From a virus, in the IMG/VR virus record IMGVR_UViG_3300045995_000947, positions 1-20,275 of that record: 20,275 bases of DNA; one strand, 5' to 3'. This document shows, in pieces, positions 1 to 6,056 of this stretch. The notes under the pieces were generated by a model that was not told the DNA's origin, searched no databases, and saw only the letters and a program-made list of their open reading frames with translations. Every line of letters begins with the position of its first letter. The stretch's first letter is position 1. The position numbers and the translations under genes were made by a program.

Positions 1-93
1 GCTGAAGTAGAGATAACTGTTATATCTTATGGCGATGTGGGGATCATACAGCCCGAAGCATTTGCTGCAATGAAAGATGCAAAATCATCTTAG
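1..93 (+). CDS. C-terminal end of probable HK97-fold major capsid protein (partial)
   Basis: The window opens inside a gene; its last 30 codons are visible, ending in TAG. The visible residues include SYGDVGIIQPEAFAAMK, which resembles the end of HK97-type major capsid proteins, where a beta strand is followed by a 'QP-x-AF' segment. Position supports this: a strong terminator follows at once, and then a head-tail connector series, the usual place for the capsid gene in siphophages. Capsid subunits assemble the icosahedral shell. Only the tail of the protein is seen, so the fold cannot be shown directly; it could instead be another head protein such as a decoration protein. Confidence 0.55.
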   Translation, partial: AEVEITVISYGDVGIIQPEAFAAMKDAKSS

Positions 94-117
94 TTTTTTC
101 ATAGGTTAGTTTAGAGT

Positions 118-148
118 AAAAGCGGCCGTTTAAGGGCGGCCGCTTTTT
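118..148 (+). terminator. Intrinsic terminator after the capsid gene
   Basis: Perfect 11-bp inverted repeat: AAAAGCGGCCG at 118-128 pairs with CGGCCGCTTTT at 137-147 around an 8-base loop, followed by another T. The GC-rich core and T-run make a good rho-independent hairpin. It lies 25 bases after the capsid stop and before the connector genes, so it probably limits readthrough. The capsid would then be made in excess over the connector and tail proteins. Confidence 0.85.
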
Positions 149-160
149 AAAACAAAAATC

Positions 161-469
161 ATGGGAAATAAATTCATAAAAGTACTCTGGCTGAAACCGC
201 ACTATAAATATGCATACAACAAGGGAGATAATGGAGTAGTTGATGCGGATCTTGCTCCCGGCCTGATGGCAGAAGGTTTTATACTGCCTGTGCCCGATAC
301 AGAAGTGGAGAAAGATAATCCGCTCCCTCACGATCTTCCTGCCCGTACAATCCTTTTTAATTCCGGATTTGAAACCCTTGCAGCAATAAAGGAAGCAGGC
401 GATTCACTCCTCGATGCAGGCATAAGTAAAGGAACACTGACAAAGGTAAAAGCGTATCTGGCTAAGTAG
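161..469 (+). CDS. Small head/connector-region protein with C-terminal helix-hairpin-helix-like segment
   Basis: A 102-residue protein of unknown function between capsid and connector genes. The N-terminal half (about residues 1-55) is mixed, with no recognised motif. Residues about 60-100 read as a helix-hairpin-helix-like unit (FNSGFETLAAIKEAGDSLL, then DAGISKGTLTKVKAYL), similar in pattern to the RNA polymerase alpha C-terminal domain type of HhH. Such units bind DNA or act in protein packing. The start is the first ATG after the terminator and follows an A-rich stretch without a Shine-Dalgarno box. The stop lies 2 bases before the next start, so the two genes are probably translated together. 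A role at the head vertex or in genome retention is inference. Confidence 0.7.
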   Translation: MGNKFIKVLWLKPHYKYAYNKGDNGVVDADLAPGLMAEGFILPVPDTEVEKDNPLPHDLPARTILFNSGFETLAAIKEAGDSLLDAGISKGTLTKVKAYLAK

Positions 470-471
470 TC

Positions 472-1056
472 ATGGATATAAAGTACAAAGTTAAAACGGC
501 TCCGACCATTCACCCGGTCACCCTGGCACAGCTCAAGGCAAACCTCCATATCATTGATACGGATACGAACCGCGATGCATATCTCCAGGAGCTTCTTTAT
601 GCTGCCGAAGATTGGGCTCAGGCCCGGATCGGAAGGCAGATATGCCGTGCAACTTATACTGCATACCTCAGTGACTGGCCTTCAGACGATGACCTGGTAA
701 TACACTTCGGACCGGTTGAATCTATCACCTCAGTGAAGTATTACGCATCGGGTGCAGTGGTATTATCAACGCTCAGTTCAACACTGTACCAGCTCGATAA
801 TGTTGAGTTTAGTGCAATACTCAGGTTCATTGAAAAGCCTTCAATAAATACCGACAGGCTTAACCCGATAGAGATTGAACTGCTTAACGGCTGGGCAACT
901 GCCGATGCTGTACCTCGTAAGATAAGAGATGCAATAATTCTTTATGCTTCCGAGCGGTATCTCAATCCCGAAAACAGGCAGCTGAACGTTGGAACGGTAA
1001 TCCGTACAACACAGGCTGAGAACCTGCTTACTGAGTTTTGTCCTCAAAGGTTCTGA
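472..1056 (+). CDS. Phage head-tail connector protein, gp6/gp15-like
   Basis: A 194-residue protein matching the gp6-like / phiE125 gp8-type head-tail connector family in length and plan. It has an N-terminal 'HPVTLAQLKANLHI' helix, then an AEDWAQARIGRQI helix, a beta-rich centre (FGPVESITSVKYY), and a C-terminal helix with IRDAIILYASERYLNPEN. In this family about a dozen subunits form a ring under the portal and start the connector to the tail. It is followed by the head-closure and gp10-like genes, the standard connector order. The start is ATG 2 bases after the preceding stop. I see no odd features. Family assignment is from pattern memory of the motifs and order, not a profile search. Confidence 0.85.
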   Translation: MDIKYKVKTAPTIHPVTLAQLKANLHIIDTDTNRDAYLQELLYAAEDWAQARIGRQICRATYTAYLSDWPSDDDLVIHFGPVESITSVKYYASGAVVLSTLSSTLYQLDNVEFSAILRFIEKPSINTDRLNPIEIELLNGWATADAVPRKIRDAIILYASERYLNPENRQLNVGTVIRTTQAENLLTEFCPQRF

Positions 1057-1058
1057 TC

Positions 1059-1442
1059 ATGGGAGAGATAGGATTATTCAACCGGCGCATTGTGGTACTT
1101 ACCTCTACCGGAGCCAAATCACGCATGGGAGCAAAAACCACTAACCTGGTACGCTCATATGAGATGATGGCAAAGAGAGAGATGATAGTCGATGCACCGG
1201 AGGGATTCTCCAATAGCAGGCTGAATGCTCCATATCGTTACAAATATAAGATGCACCGCTGCGATATCTCTGAAGCGGATTACATCGGTGACGATGCGGT
1301 AGTATATGAGATCCTGGGAGTTAATCCGGTTGATATGCTCTTCCTCGAGGCAATAGTACAAAAGTTAATGGATCTCGTAATTCCCGAGGCAGTGCCGGAA
1401 GGTAACCAGGGAAGTCAGGGATCACAAGGATCACAGTCATGA
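1059..1442 (+). CDS. Head-tail adaptor / head-closure protein
   Basis: A 127-residue protein with the profile of phage head-tail joining (head-closure, SPP1 gp16-like) proteins. It begins NRRIVVLTSTGAKS, has a central beta-barrel-like stretch, and ends its fold with DDAVVYEILGVNPVD. The family plugs and adapts the connector between head and tail. The ATG at 1059 is chosen, 2 bases after the upstream stop, over a TTG at 1038 that would run into the previous gene. The C-terminus is a run of Gly-Ser-Gln repeats (GNQGSQGSQGSQS), probably a disordered tail. Its stop overlaps the next gene's ATG (ATGA). The fold assignment is moderate; genome position is the strongest argument. Confidence 0.72.
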   Translation: MGEIGLFNRRIVVLTSTGAKSRMGAKTTNLVRSYEMMAKREMIVDAPEGFSNSRLNAPYRYKYKMHRCDISEADYIGDDAVVYEILGVNPVDMLFLEAIVQKLMDLVIPEAVPEGNQGSQGSQGSQS

Positions 1443-1948
1443 GCGCGAACTTCACGCTGAAAGGCACCGATAATCTTATAAAGATATTCCGTGAATATCC
1501 TGAGAGGGGGTATCGTAAGCCGGTCATGGCAGGTTTCAGAAAGGCAGCAGAGCCTGTAAGGAAGGCAATGATTTCAGCTGTACCATCTGTGATAGATCCT
1601 ACGAAGAAGGCAATAAAGATAAAAGCAGCAAAGGGGGGTGCTCTGTTTCTTGCAGTTGGTGCATTTAGTAAACAGGGATTATATAGAAATAGGAGGGGGC
1701 AGATGTGGGACCCTTACCAGCTTCTCTACTGGTTCAATTATGGCACTCTCTCGAATCGTTTCTCCGGGCACAATTTTGTAAAAGCAAGGAAAACCGGTTC
1801 AGCTAAATGGAGAGGAGGGATCATGCCGGGTTTATTCATGGAGAATGCCTGGGAGCAGACCCAGGGAGAAGCACAAAAGATATTTGAAGATACAGCAGAC
1901 AGGGAAGCCATAAAGTTTATGGAATCCGAAGCAGCTAAATTATTATGA
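1439..1948 (+). CDS. HK97 gp10-like tail/neck completion protein
   Basis: A 169-residue basic protein resembling the HK97 gp10 family. It has an N-terminal helix pair (LIKIFREYPE, then AAEPVRKAMISAV), then YWFNYGTLSNR, the usual 'hydrophobic-GT' signature, then a Pro-Gly-hydrophobic segment (MPGLFMENAWEQ) and a C-terminal helix. gp10-like proteins sit at the neck and join the completed head to the tail. The gene starts by ATGA overlap with the head-closure gene and ends by ATGA overlap with the tail terminator gene, suggesting translational coupling through this block. Confidence 0.8.
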   Translation: MSANFTLKGTDNLIKIFREYPERGYRKPVMAGFRKAAEPVRKAMISAVPSVIDPTKKAIKIKAAKGGALFLAVGAFSKQGLYRNRRGQMWDPYQLLYWFNYGTLSNRFSGHNFVKARKTGSAKWRGGIMPGLFMENAWEQTQGEAQKIFEDTADREAIKFMESEAAKLL

Positions 1949-2340
1949 CAGGCGAAGCAATACAGGCAGCCATTGAGGTAATAATACCGAATACCTACTC
2001 TGTTGAGATGAATGAGGAGGGTAAAGTTCCTTATTGTCTGCATACCGAAAAGGAAACTCCTCAGAGGCTTAAAGAGGGATTGGTCGGATACAGTTATATC
2101 TGTGAGGTATTCATAGTTGATGCCACTCCCGACTCTGTTAAGGCCCTTTCTGCCTCAGTTGTCTCAGCTCTTGAAGCACTCGAAGATACAACCTATCCAG
2201 CCGATGAAGATCTCGAAGAAAACGAAACAGCAACCATAATTGACCAGGTGACTTATGAAGGCGATGAGCCGGGCTTTAATCCCGAGACAAGGAATTATGG
2301 CAACCTTTTAACATTTACGATTGAAACATTAAACCGTTAA
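1945..2340 (+). CDS. Probable tail terminator / tail completion protein
   Basis: A 131-residue acidic protein in the slot between the gp10-like protein and the tail tube, where siphophages encode the tail terminator (lambda gpU / DUF3168-type). It starts with a helix (EAIQAAIEVIIP). Beta strands with GYSYICEVFIVDATPDSVKALSASVVSALEAL-like alternation follow (about residues 48-75), and it ends LLTFTIETLNR, a strand typical of the end of such folds. Terminator proteins cap the tail tube when it reaches the tape-measure length. The gene starts by ATGA overlap and is separated from the tail tube gene by 4 bases. Assignment rests mainly on position and secondary-structure pattern. Confidence 0.7.
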   Translation: MTGEAIQAAIEVIIPNTYSVEMNEEGKVPYCLHTEKETPQRLKEGLVGYSYICEVFIVDATPDSVKALSASVVSALEALEDTTYPADEDLEENETATIIDQVTYEGDEPGFNPETRNYGNLLTFTIETLNR

Positions 2341-2344
2341 TATA

Positions 2345-2770
2345 ATGTCAACAACCAGGATCAAAGGATACATGCTCACCCTGAAAATAGGGGGCAAGTA
2401 TATCAAGGGTCTCGAAACAACAGGGCTGAAGGTGAAGCCCAACTTCGAGGAAACCCTGCTGAAGGAGAACGCCGGGAACCCTGTAAAGGAGTTCACTGAT
2501 TATGATGGCGATCTGACCTTCGGAGGAAAGACTTACATACGCGATGGATCTGAAAGCGGAACAAATGAGGATTTTCAGACTCTTCGCCAGGCATCATCGC
2601 TCGGAGCTCAGGTAGCTTTCATTTACGGGAGATTTTCTACCAGTGCGAAGAGAGTGGCAGGTTACGGAAAGATCACTGATTTCGGAGAGGATTCAAACTC
2701 GAAGGATACAGGGAGCTTCTCCGGTACCGTAAAGGTTAAAAAAGGTTCAGTAACATTCCCAACTTCATAA
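2345..2770 (+). CDS. Major tail tube protein, copy A
   Basis: A 141-residue protein of the short tail-tube type (TP901-1 family plan). It has N-terminal beta strands (RIKGYMLTLKIGGKYIKGLE), a TFGGKTYIRDGSES centre and a C-terminal DFGEDSNSKDTGSFSGTVKV beta hairpin. Tube subunits stack as hexamer rings to form the tail shaft through which DNA passes. It is directly followed by a clear paralogue. By hand alignment about 79 of 138 positions are identical, and the blocks KPNFEET, TFGGKTY, ITDFGED and NSKDTGSFSGT are the same in both. The position before the chaperone and tape measure genes supports the call. Which copy is the main tube subunit cannot be told from sequence. Confidence 0.8.
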   Translation: MSTTRIKGYMLTLKIGGKYIKGLETTGLKVKPNFEETLLKENAGNPVKEFTDYDGDLTFGGKTYIRDGSESGTNEDFQTLRQASSLGAQVAFIYGRFSTSAKRVAGYGKITDFGEDSNSKDTGSFSGTVKVKKGSVTFPTS

Positions 2771-2773
2771 GCT

Positions 2774-3208
2774 ATGTTAGGAGAAAGAATAAAAGGTTAT
2801 CGCCTGAATATTCAGGTAGGTGACAATATGATAAGAGGTCTCGAGACAGCTGGTCTGAAGATCAAACCCAACTTTGAAGAGACTATTCTGAAAGAGATGA
2901 ACGGATCTGCAGAAGAGGAGCTTGTCGATTTCGATACTCAGATGACTTTCGGAGGAAAAACCTATCAGAAGGATGGCTCCGAATCCTGGGAGGATTTTGA
3001 AACGCTCCGGGAGCTCGCATTCGCTGGGACGAATATAGCCTTCACTTATGGCATCCTCGAGGAAGGTGAAGATGTTGTAACCGGCACCGGAGTGATAACC
3101 GATTTTGGTGAGGATGCCAACTCGAAAGATACCGGTTCTTTCTCTGGAACTATTGATGCAGATAAAGGATCTGTAGAGTTTGGTGCCTACACTCCACCAG
3201 TAGCATGA
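2774..3208 (+). CDS. Tail tube protein paralogue, copy B
   Basis: A 144-residue tandem paralogue of the preceding tail tube protein, only 3 bases downstream and in the same orientation. It shares the whole fold, with one two-residue gap near the centre (after DGSES). It differs by a more acidic surface (EEGEDVV, NGSAEEELVD), against the more basic copy A (STSAKRV, VKVKKGSV). It extends a few residues further at the C-terminus (FGAYTPPVA). Two intact, diverged tube-type subunits may form a mixed tube, or one may specialise, for example at the tail tip or neck. Its stop overlaps the next gene's ATG (ATGA). An origin by gene duplication is inference from the tandem arrangement. Confidence 0.8.
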   Translation: MLGERIKGYRLNIQVGDNMIRGLETAGLKIKPNFEETILKEMNGSAEEELVDFDTQMTFGGKTYQKDGSESWEDFETLRELAFAGTNIAFTYGILEEGEDVVTGTGVITDFGEDANSKDTGSFSGTIDADKGSVEFGAYTPPVA

Positions 3209-3555
3209 AAGCCGATTACCTTACACTAACCAACGGGAGAAAGGTCCGCATTGAGTGGAACTGGAATGCTGTAAAAAGCTGGACCAGATCTACAGGAAAA
3301 GTTCTGGCTGATCTCGCATCTCTTAAAGCTGGTCCTGATGATATGCTTTCTATAGCTTACCATTCAGCTATCGAGGGAGAGGAAGCAGATGGAAGAGAGC
3401 TCGGACTTACTGAGAAAGAGTTTGGCAGGCTGATAAATATGCAGGGCATAATTGAGTTCTCTAAAATACTTACAGAGCAGGCAACTACCGAGGAGCAAAA
3501 AAAAAGCAAAGCTCCACCGAAATCACCGAGGATCTTCTTCAGGAACAAAACATAG
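3205..3555 (+). CDS. Tail assembly chaperone, gpG-like (upstream frame)
   Basis: A 116-residue protein in the slot of lambda gpG, between tail tube and tape measure. It opens MKADYLTLTNGRKVRIEWNW, continues with helices, and passes through a lysine stretch encoded by nine A residues at 3497-3505 before a short basic tail ending at TAG. About 100 of the residues precede the A-run. In lambda and relatives this protein coats the tape measure during tail assembly, and a small fraction of ribosomes shift -1 to make a longer form. The open frame in -1 downstream fits that model (see the slippery site and the downstream frame). The start is ATG overlapping the tail tube stop. Confidence 0.8.
   Translation: MKADYLTLTNGRKVRIEWNWNAVKSWTRSTGKVLADLASLKAGPDDMLSIAYHSAIEGEEADGRELGLTEKEFGRLINMQGIIEFSKILTEQATTEEQKKSKAPPKSPRIFFRNKT
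3498..3504 (+). other. Programmed -1 frameshift slippery site (A AAA AAA)
   Basis: The gpG-like frame reads CAA AAA AAA AGC here. The heptamer A AAA AAA lets both tRNAs re-pair after slipping one base back. The -1 frame then continues without a stop from this point to 3957-3959, while the 0 frame ends at 3553-3555. The frame before and after the run, and the position between tail tube and tape measure genes, are those of the conserved G/GT chaperone frameshift of siphophages. Frameshift efficiency cannot be judged from sequence. I did not identify a clear stimulatory stem-loop downstream. Confidence 0.85.
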
Positions 3556-3959
3556 ATCTCGCTGATTTATCAAAGTTCACCTATGCAGTAATGTATAGAA
3601 AGGCTCTCGGAGCAATGAATTATACGCCTGAGCGCTTCGGTCTGATGAGAGTGGGAGATTTCTTTGATGCCCTGGCAGGACATGATGAAGCTGAACTTGA
3701 AAGATTTAAATGCAGTGCAGAACTTATACGAACATCGACAACAATTCTCAGGAATGCCCATGTGATTAACGAGTCGGATCTGAAAACGGCAGAACAGTTA
3801 TGGCATTTTCCCTGGGATAAAAAAGAAGAAGAGCAGGAAGATTCTGAGATGCTTACAGAAAAGAGAGAAGAAACTGAAACCGATTTACTCAGGATACTAA
3901 AAAGACAAACCGAAAATGGGCACAGTAATAAGCCAGCTGAAGGCGAAATTCGGAGTTGA
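3504..3959 (+). CDS. Tail assembly chaperone, T-like extension read by -1 frameshift
   Basis: This frame codes the C-terminal extension of the gpGT-type fusion. After slipping, translation gives KQSSTEITEDLLQEQNIDL, then a helical domain with YAVMYRKALGAMNYTPERFG, and a charged C-terminal tail (KKEEEQEDSEMLTEKREETE). The fusion from 3205 would be about 251 residues, 100 before the site and 151 after it. In lambda the T domain contacts tail tube subunits while G binds the tape measure. The first ATG in this frame is at 3591, but coding character begins before it, which argues for entry by frameshift rather than a separate start. The end overlaps the tape measure start by 44 bases. Confidence 0.8.
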   Translation, partial: KQSSTEITEDLLQEQNIDLADLSKFTYAVMYRKALGAMNYTPERFGLMRVGDFFDALAGHDEAELERFKCSAELIRTSTTILRNAHVINESDLKTAEQLWHFPWDKKEEEQEDSEMLTEKREETETDLLRILKRQTENGHSNKPAEGEIRS

Positions 3960-5475
3960 TACGTCAGATTTTAAGAAAGGTCTGAAAGAGGGCGAACAGT
4001 CTCTCAATGCTTTCAAAGGAGCTGGCAGCGATATCCTCGATCAGTTCGCTTCGATGTTCGGAGTTAATATGGGAGCCGTTAATGATGCCATTGGCACAGC
4101 AAATAAATCACTCAATTTTTTAGGGACGTCATTCAAGGCAGCAGCAAAAGGTGGAGATATAATGGCTATCTCCATGAAGGTGCTGAAATTTGCTCTCATA
4201 TCTACAGGTATAGGAGCTATCGTTGTTGCCCTGGGATCTCTGATTGCCTACTTCAAAAAATCCGGTGAGGGATCTGATAAGTTTGCTAAGATAATGATGC
4301 AGCTCCGATCGGTTATTGACAATGTTATTGAGCGCCTGGCAATCTTTGGCAAAGGAATGTGGGAGATTGTGACAGGTAAGTTCAAACAAGGCTGGCAGGA
4401 TATGACATCCGCATTCAAGGGAATGGGTACAGAGATCAAAGAGGACTGGAAGGCAGCCGGTCAGCTTGCCGATGCTCTCGATGCTCTCGAAGATAAGGAG
4501 ATCGCAATGTTATCCGTTCAGGAGGAGAGAAAAACGAAAGCAGAGCAGTTGCGCACGCAAGCAAAGGAAGAGACAGAGGATATGAATAAAAAGCTGGCTC
4601 TGCTGAAGGAATCCAAAGCGCTTTATAAACTCTATTATGATGAAGCCATAGCTCTCGAAACTCAGAGACTTGCTCTCATGCAGCAGCAGCTTAACATGCA
4701 GACCAAAGATCCTACTGATGAACAGCGGAGATCTATCCAGGAGCAGATACTTAAAGTTCAGCAGTTAAAGACTGCACAACAGGAGCAGATGGGCAGCTAT
4801 GCCAAGATGATTAATTCCACGAATAAAGCTGTTGACGACGCATTTAAGAAATTTAACTCTTACAGCCAGCTAAAGATCCCGCAGCTTCTCAATCAAAAGG
4901 TATATGATAATATCAATCAAAGTCTGAAAGGGCTTCATCATACTGCTATCAGTTTAGGCGAGGAGATATCTTCTCTTTACCTGGTAATGGGTCAGGTGAG
5001 TATAGATGCTACAAAAGCTATAAATGAAGGTCTGACTTCAATGGCTGAAGGCTTCGGTGAGTTTATCGGAAATCTTGCATCAGGACAGGCAAGCATGGGA
5101 GATTTTGGTAAACTGATCGGGACTGTTTTTGCAGATATGGCTATTAACGTCGGTAAGGTCGCAATCGGAGCCGGCATGGCAGTGCTTGGTATTAAAGAGG
5201 CTCTCATGTCGCTTAATCCATATGTTGCTATTGCAGCTGGTATCGCTCTTGTTGCGCTTGGTTATGCCATCAAAGGATCTCTTAAAAGCGCAGCATCGGG
5301 AGGAGGAAGCGCTTCGGGTGCTTCATCGAGCCCTGGCAGCTTTACATATGACACAACCACAACCAAAAAGGCAGCACCCATTGAGGTGCATATTACAGGA
5401 AAATTAACAGGCAAAGGATCTGACCTGGCAGCAATAATTGATTATGAATCCAATCGCAAAAGAATATTAACTTAA
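3916..5475 (+). CDS. Tape measure protein
   Basis: A 519-residue protein that sets tail length. It starts GTVISQLKAKFGVDTSDFKKGLKEGE, the usual opening of tape measure proteins. It has a hydrophobic helix at about residues 91-117 (KVLKFALISTGIGAIVVALG), a long charged coiled-coil region about 195-330, and two more hydrophobic helices near 415-460. A Gly/Ser-rich linker and a small C-terminal beta segment (PIEVHITGKLTG) end it. At the rule-of-thumb 0.15 nm per residue the tail would be near 78 nm. The hydrophobic helices fit a role in channel formation during DNA entry. The gene overlaps the chaperone frame upstream, and its TAA shares bases with the next ATG (TAATG). I see no peptidase or lysozyme domain. 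Confidence 0.9.
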   Translation: MGTVISQLKAKFGVDTSDFKKGLKEGEQSLNAFKGAGSDILDQFASMFGVNMGAVNDAIGTANKSLNFLGTSFKAAAKGGDIMAISMKVLKFALISTGIGAIVVALGSLIAYFKKSGEGSDKFAKIMMQLRSVIDNVIERLAIFGKGMWEIVTGKFKQGWQDMTSAFKGMGTEIKEDWKAAGQLADALDALEDKEIAMLSVQEERKTKAEQLRTQAKEETEDMNKKLALLKESKALYKLYYDEAIALETQRLALMQQQLNMQTKDPTDEQRRSIQEQILKVQQLKTAQQEQMGSYAKMINSTNKAVDDAFKKFNSYSQLKIPQLLNQKVYDNINQSLKGLHHTAISLGEEISSLYLVMGQVSIDATKAINEGLTSMAEGFGEFIGNLASGQASMGDFGKLIGTVFADMAINVGKVAIGAGMAVLGIKEALMSLNPYVAIAAGIALVALGYAIKGSLKSAASGGGSASGASSSPGSFTYDTTTTKKAAPIEVHITGKLTGKGSDLAAIIDYESNRKRILT

Positions 5476-6047
5476 TGGCATACGGTCTGAAATATGAGCT
5501 TTTATGTACTTCAAAGATTGTGAAGAATGCCTACTCTTTGCAGCTTCTGTTTGACGGATATTCTGATGCAGCCATTGATAGAAATATGCCAGCTTCTTCT
5601 CCGATTGTTTTACGGAAGGATGCAGCTGCTGTTATTCGTGGAACTTCTCTCGAGTTTAGCATAAGGGAGGAAGTCGATTTTGAACTCGATGAGTTCTATA
5701 CCAATAACCCGAAGAAGATACAGGTAGTTTTAAATGATGCAAACTCCCAGCCCATTTGGTATGGCTTTGTGTTACCGCAGCAATACCAGGCTCCTTATAT
5801 TCCTTCTCCGAATACTGTAAGATTCACGGCGACAGACGGTCTGGGACTCCTTAAGAATGAAGCCTTCGCTCTTACAGGCAGGGTAACTCAGCTTGCAATT
5901 CTCCTTTATTGTGTTAACAAGGTTGGTCTCGACATATCATATTCAATAGCAATTAATCTTTTTGAGGCAAATCACGATACAGATCTCTCTCCGCTGGATC
6001 AGACTTATGAAGATGCACAGATCTATGCTTTAAAAGGGATGAACTGA
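5475..6047 (+). CDS. Tail tip/baseplate protein, N-terminal part, up to an in-frame TGA
   Basis: This 190-residue frame is the N-terminal domain of a tail-tip protein common in Bacteroidetes phages. It opens GLKYELLCTSK, has VIRGTSLEFSIREEVDFELDE, then WYGFVLPQQYQAPY, and FTATDGLGLLKNEAF. The frame meets TGA at 6045-6047 and goes on in the same frame, without any other stop, to 8627. The residues on both sides (LKGMN before, YDVVEAILGKY after) read as one continuous helix, so the natural gene probably spans 5475-8627, about 1050 codons. If TGA stops translation, the product is the domain alone without tip and receptor-binding parts. The start is ATG overlapping the tape measure stop. Confidence 0.8.
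   Translation: MAYGLKYELLCTSKIVKNAYSLQLLFDGYSDAAIDRNMPASSPIVLRKDAAAVIRGTSLEFSIREEVDFELDEFYTNNPKKIQVVLNDANSQPIWYGFVLPQQYQAPYIPSPNTVRFTATDGLGLLKNEAFALTGRVTQLAILLYCVNKVGLDISYSIAINLFEANHDTDLSPLDQTYEDAQIYALKGMN
6045..6047 (+). other. In-frame TGA codon within the tail-tip gene
   Basis: This is codon 191 of the reading frame that begins at 5475, and it is the only stop codon in the frame before 8625-8627. It is one substitution away from TGG (Trp) or from TGT/TGC (Cys). From memory of the family, a Cys or aromatic residue often precedes 'YDVLE'. TGA is a normal terminator elsewhere here, for example at the stops of the genes ending at 1056, 1442, 3208, 8627, 12828, 13449, 15187 and 18710. The codon could be a nonsense mutation, a sequence error or a readthrough site. 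Confidence 0.9.
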
Positions 6048-6056
6048 TATGATGTT

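Noticed and set aside
136-143. GCGGCCGC, which could be read as a cloning-site remnant
   Set aside because: It is half of a perfect 11-bp inverted repeat with a T-run right after the capsid gene, which a terminator explains without any vector sequence.
1038-1058. TTG start for the head-closure gene
   Set aside because: It would overlap the connector gene and add residues without family support; ATG at 1059 is close behind the upstream stop.
5129-5407. 92-residue plus-strand ORF inside the tape measure gene
   Set aside because: It is a shadow in another frame, with no domain and no start signal, within a well-supported gene.
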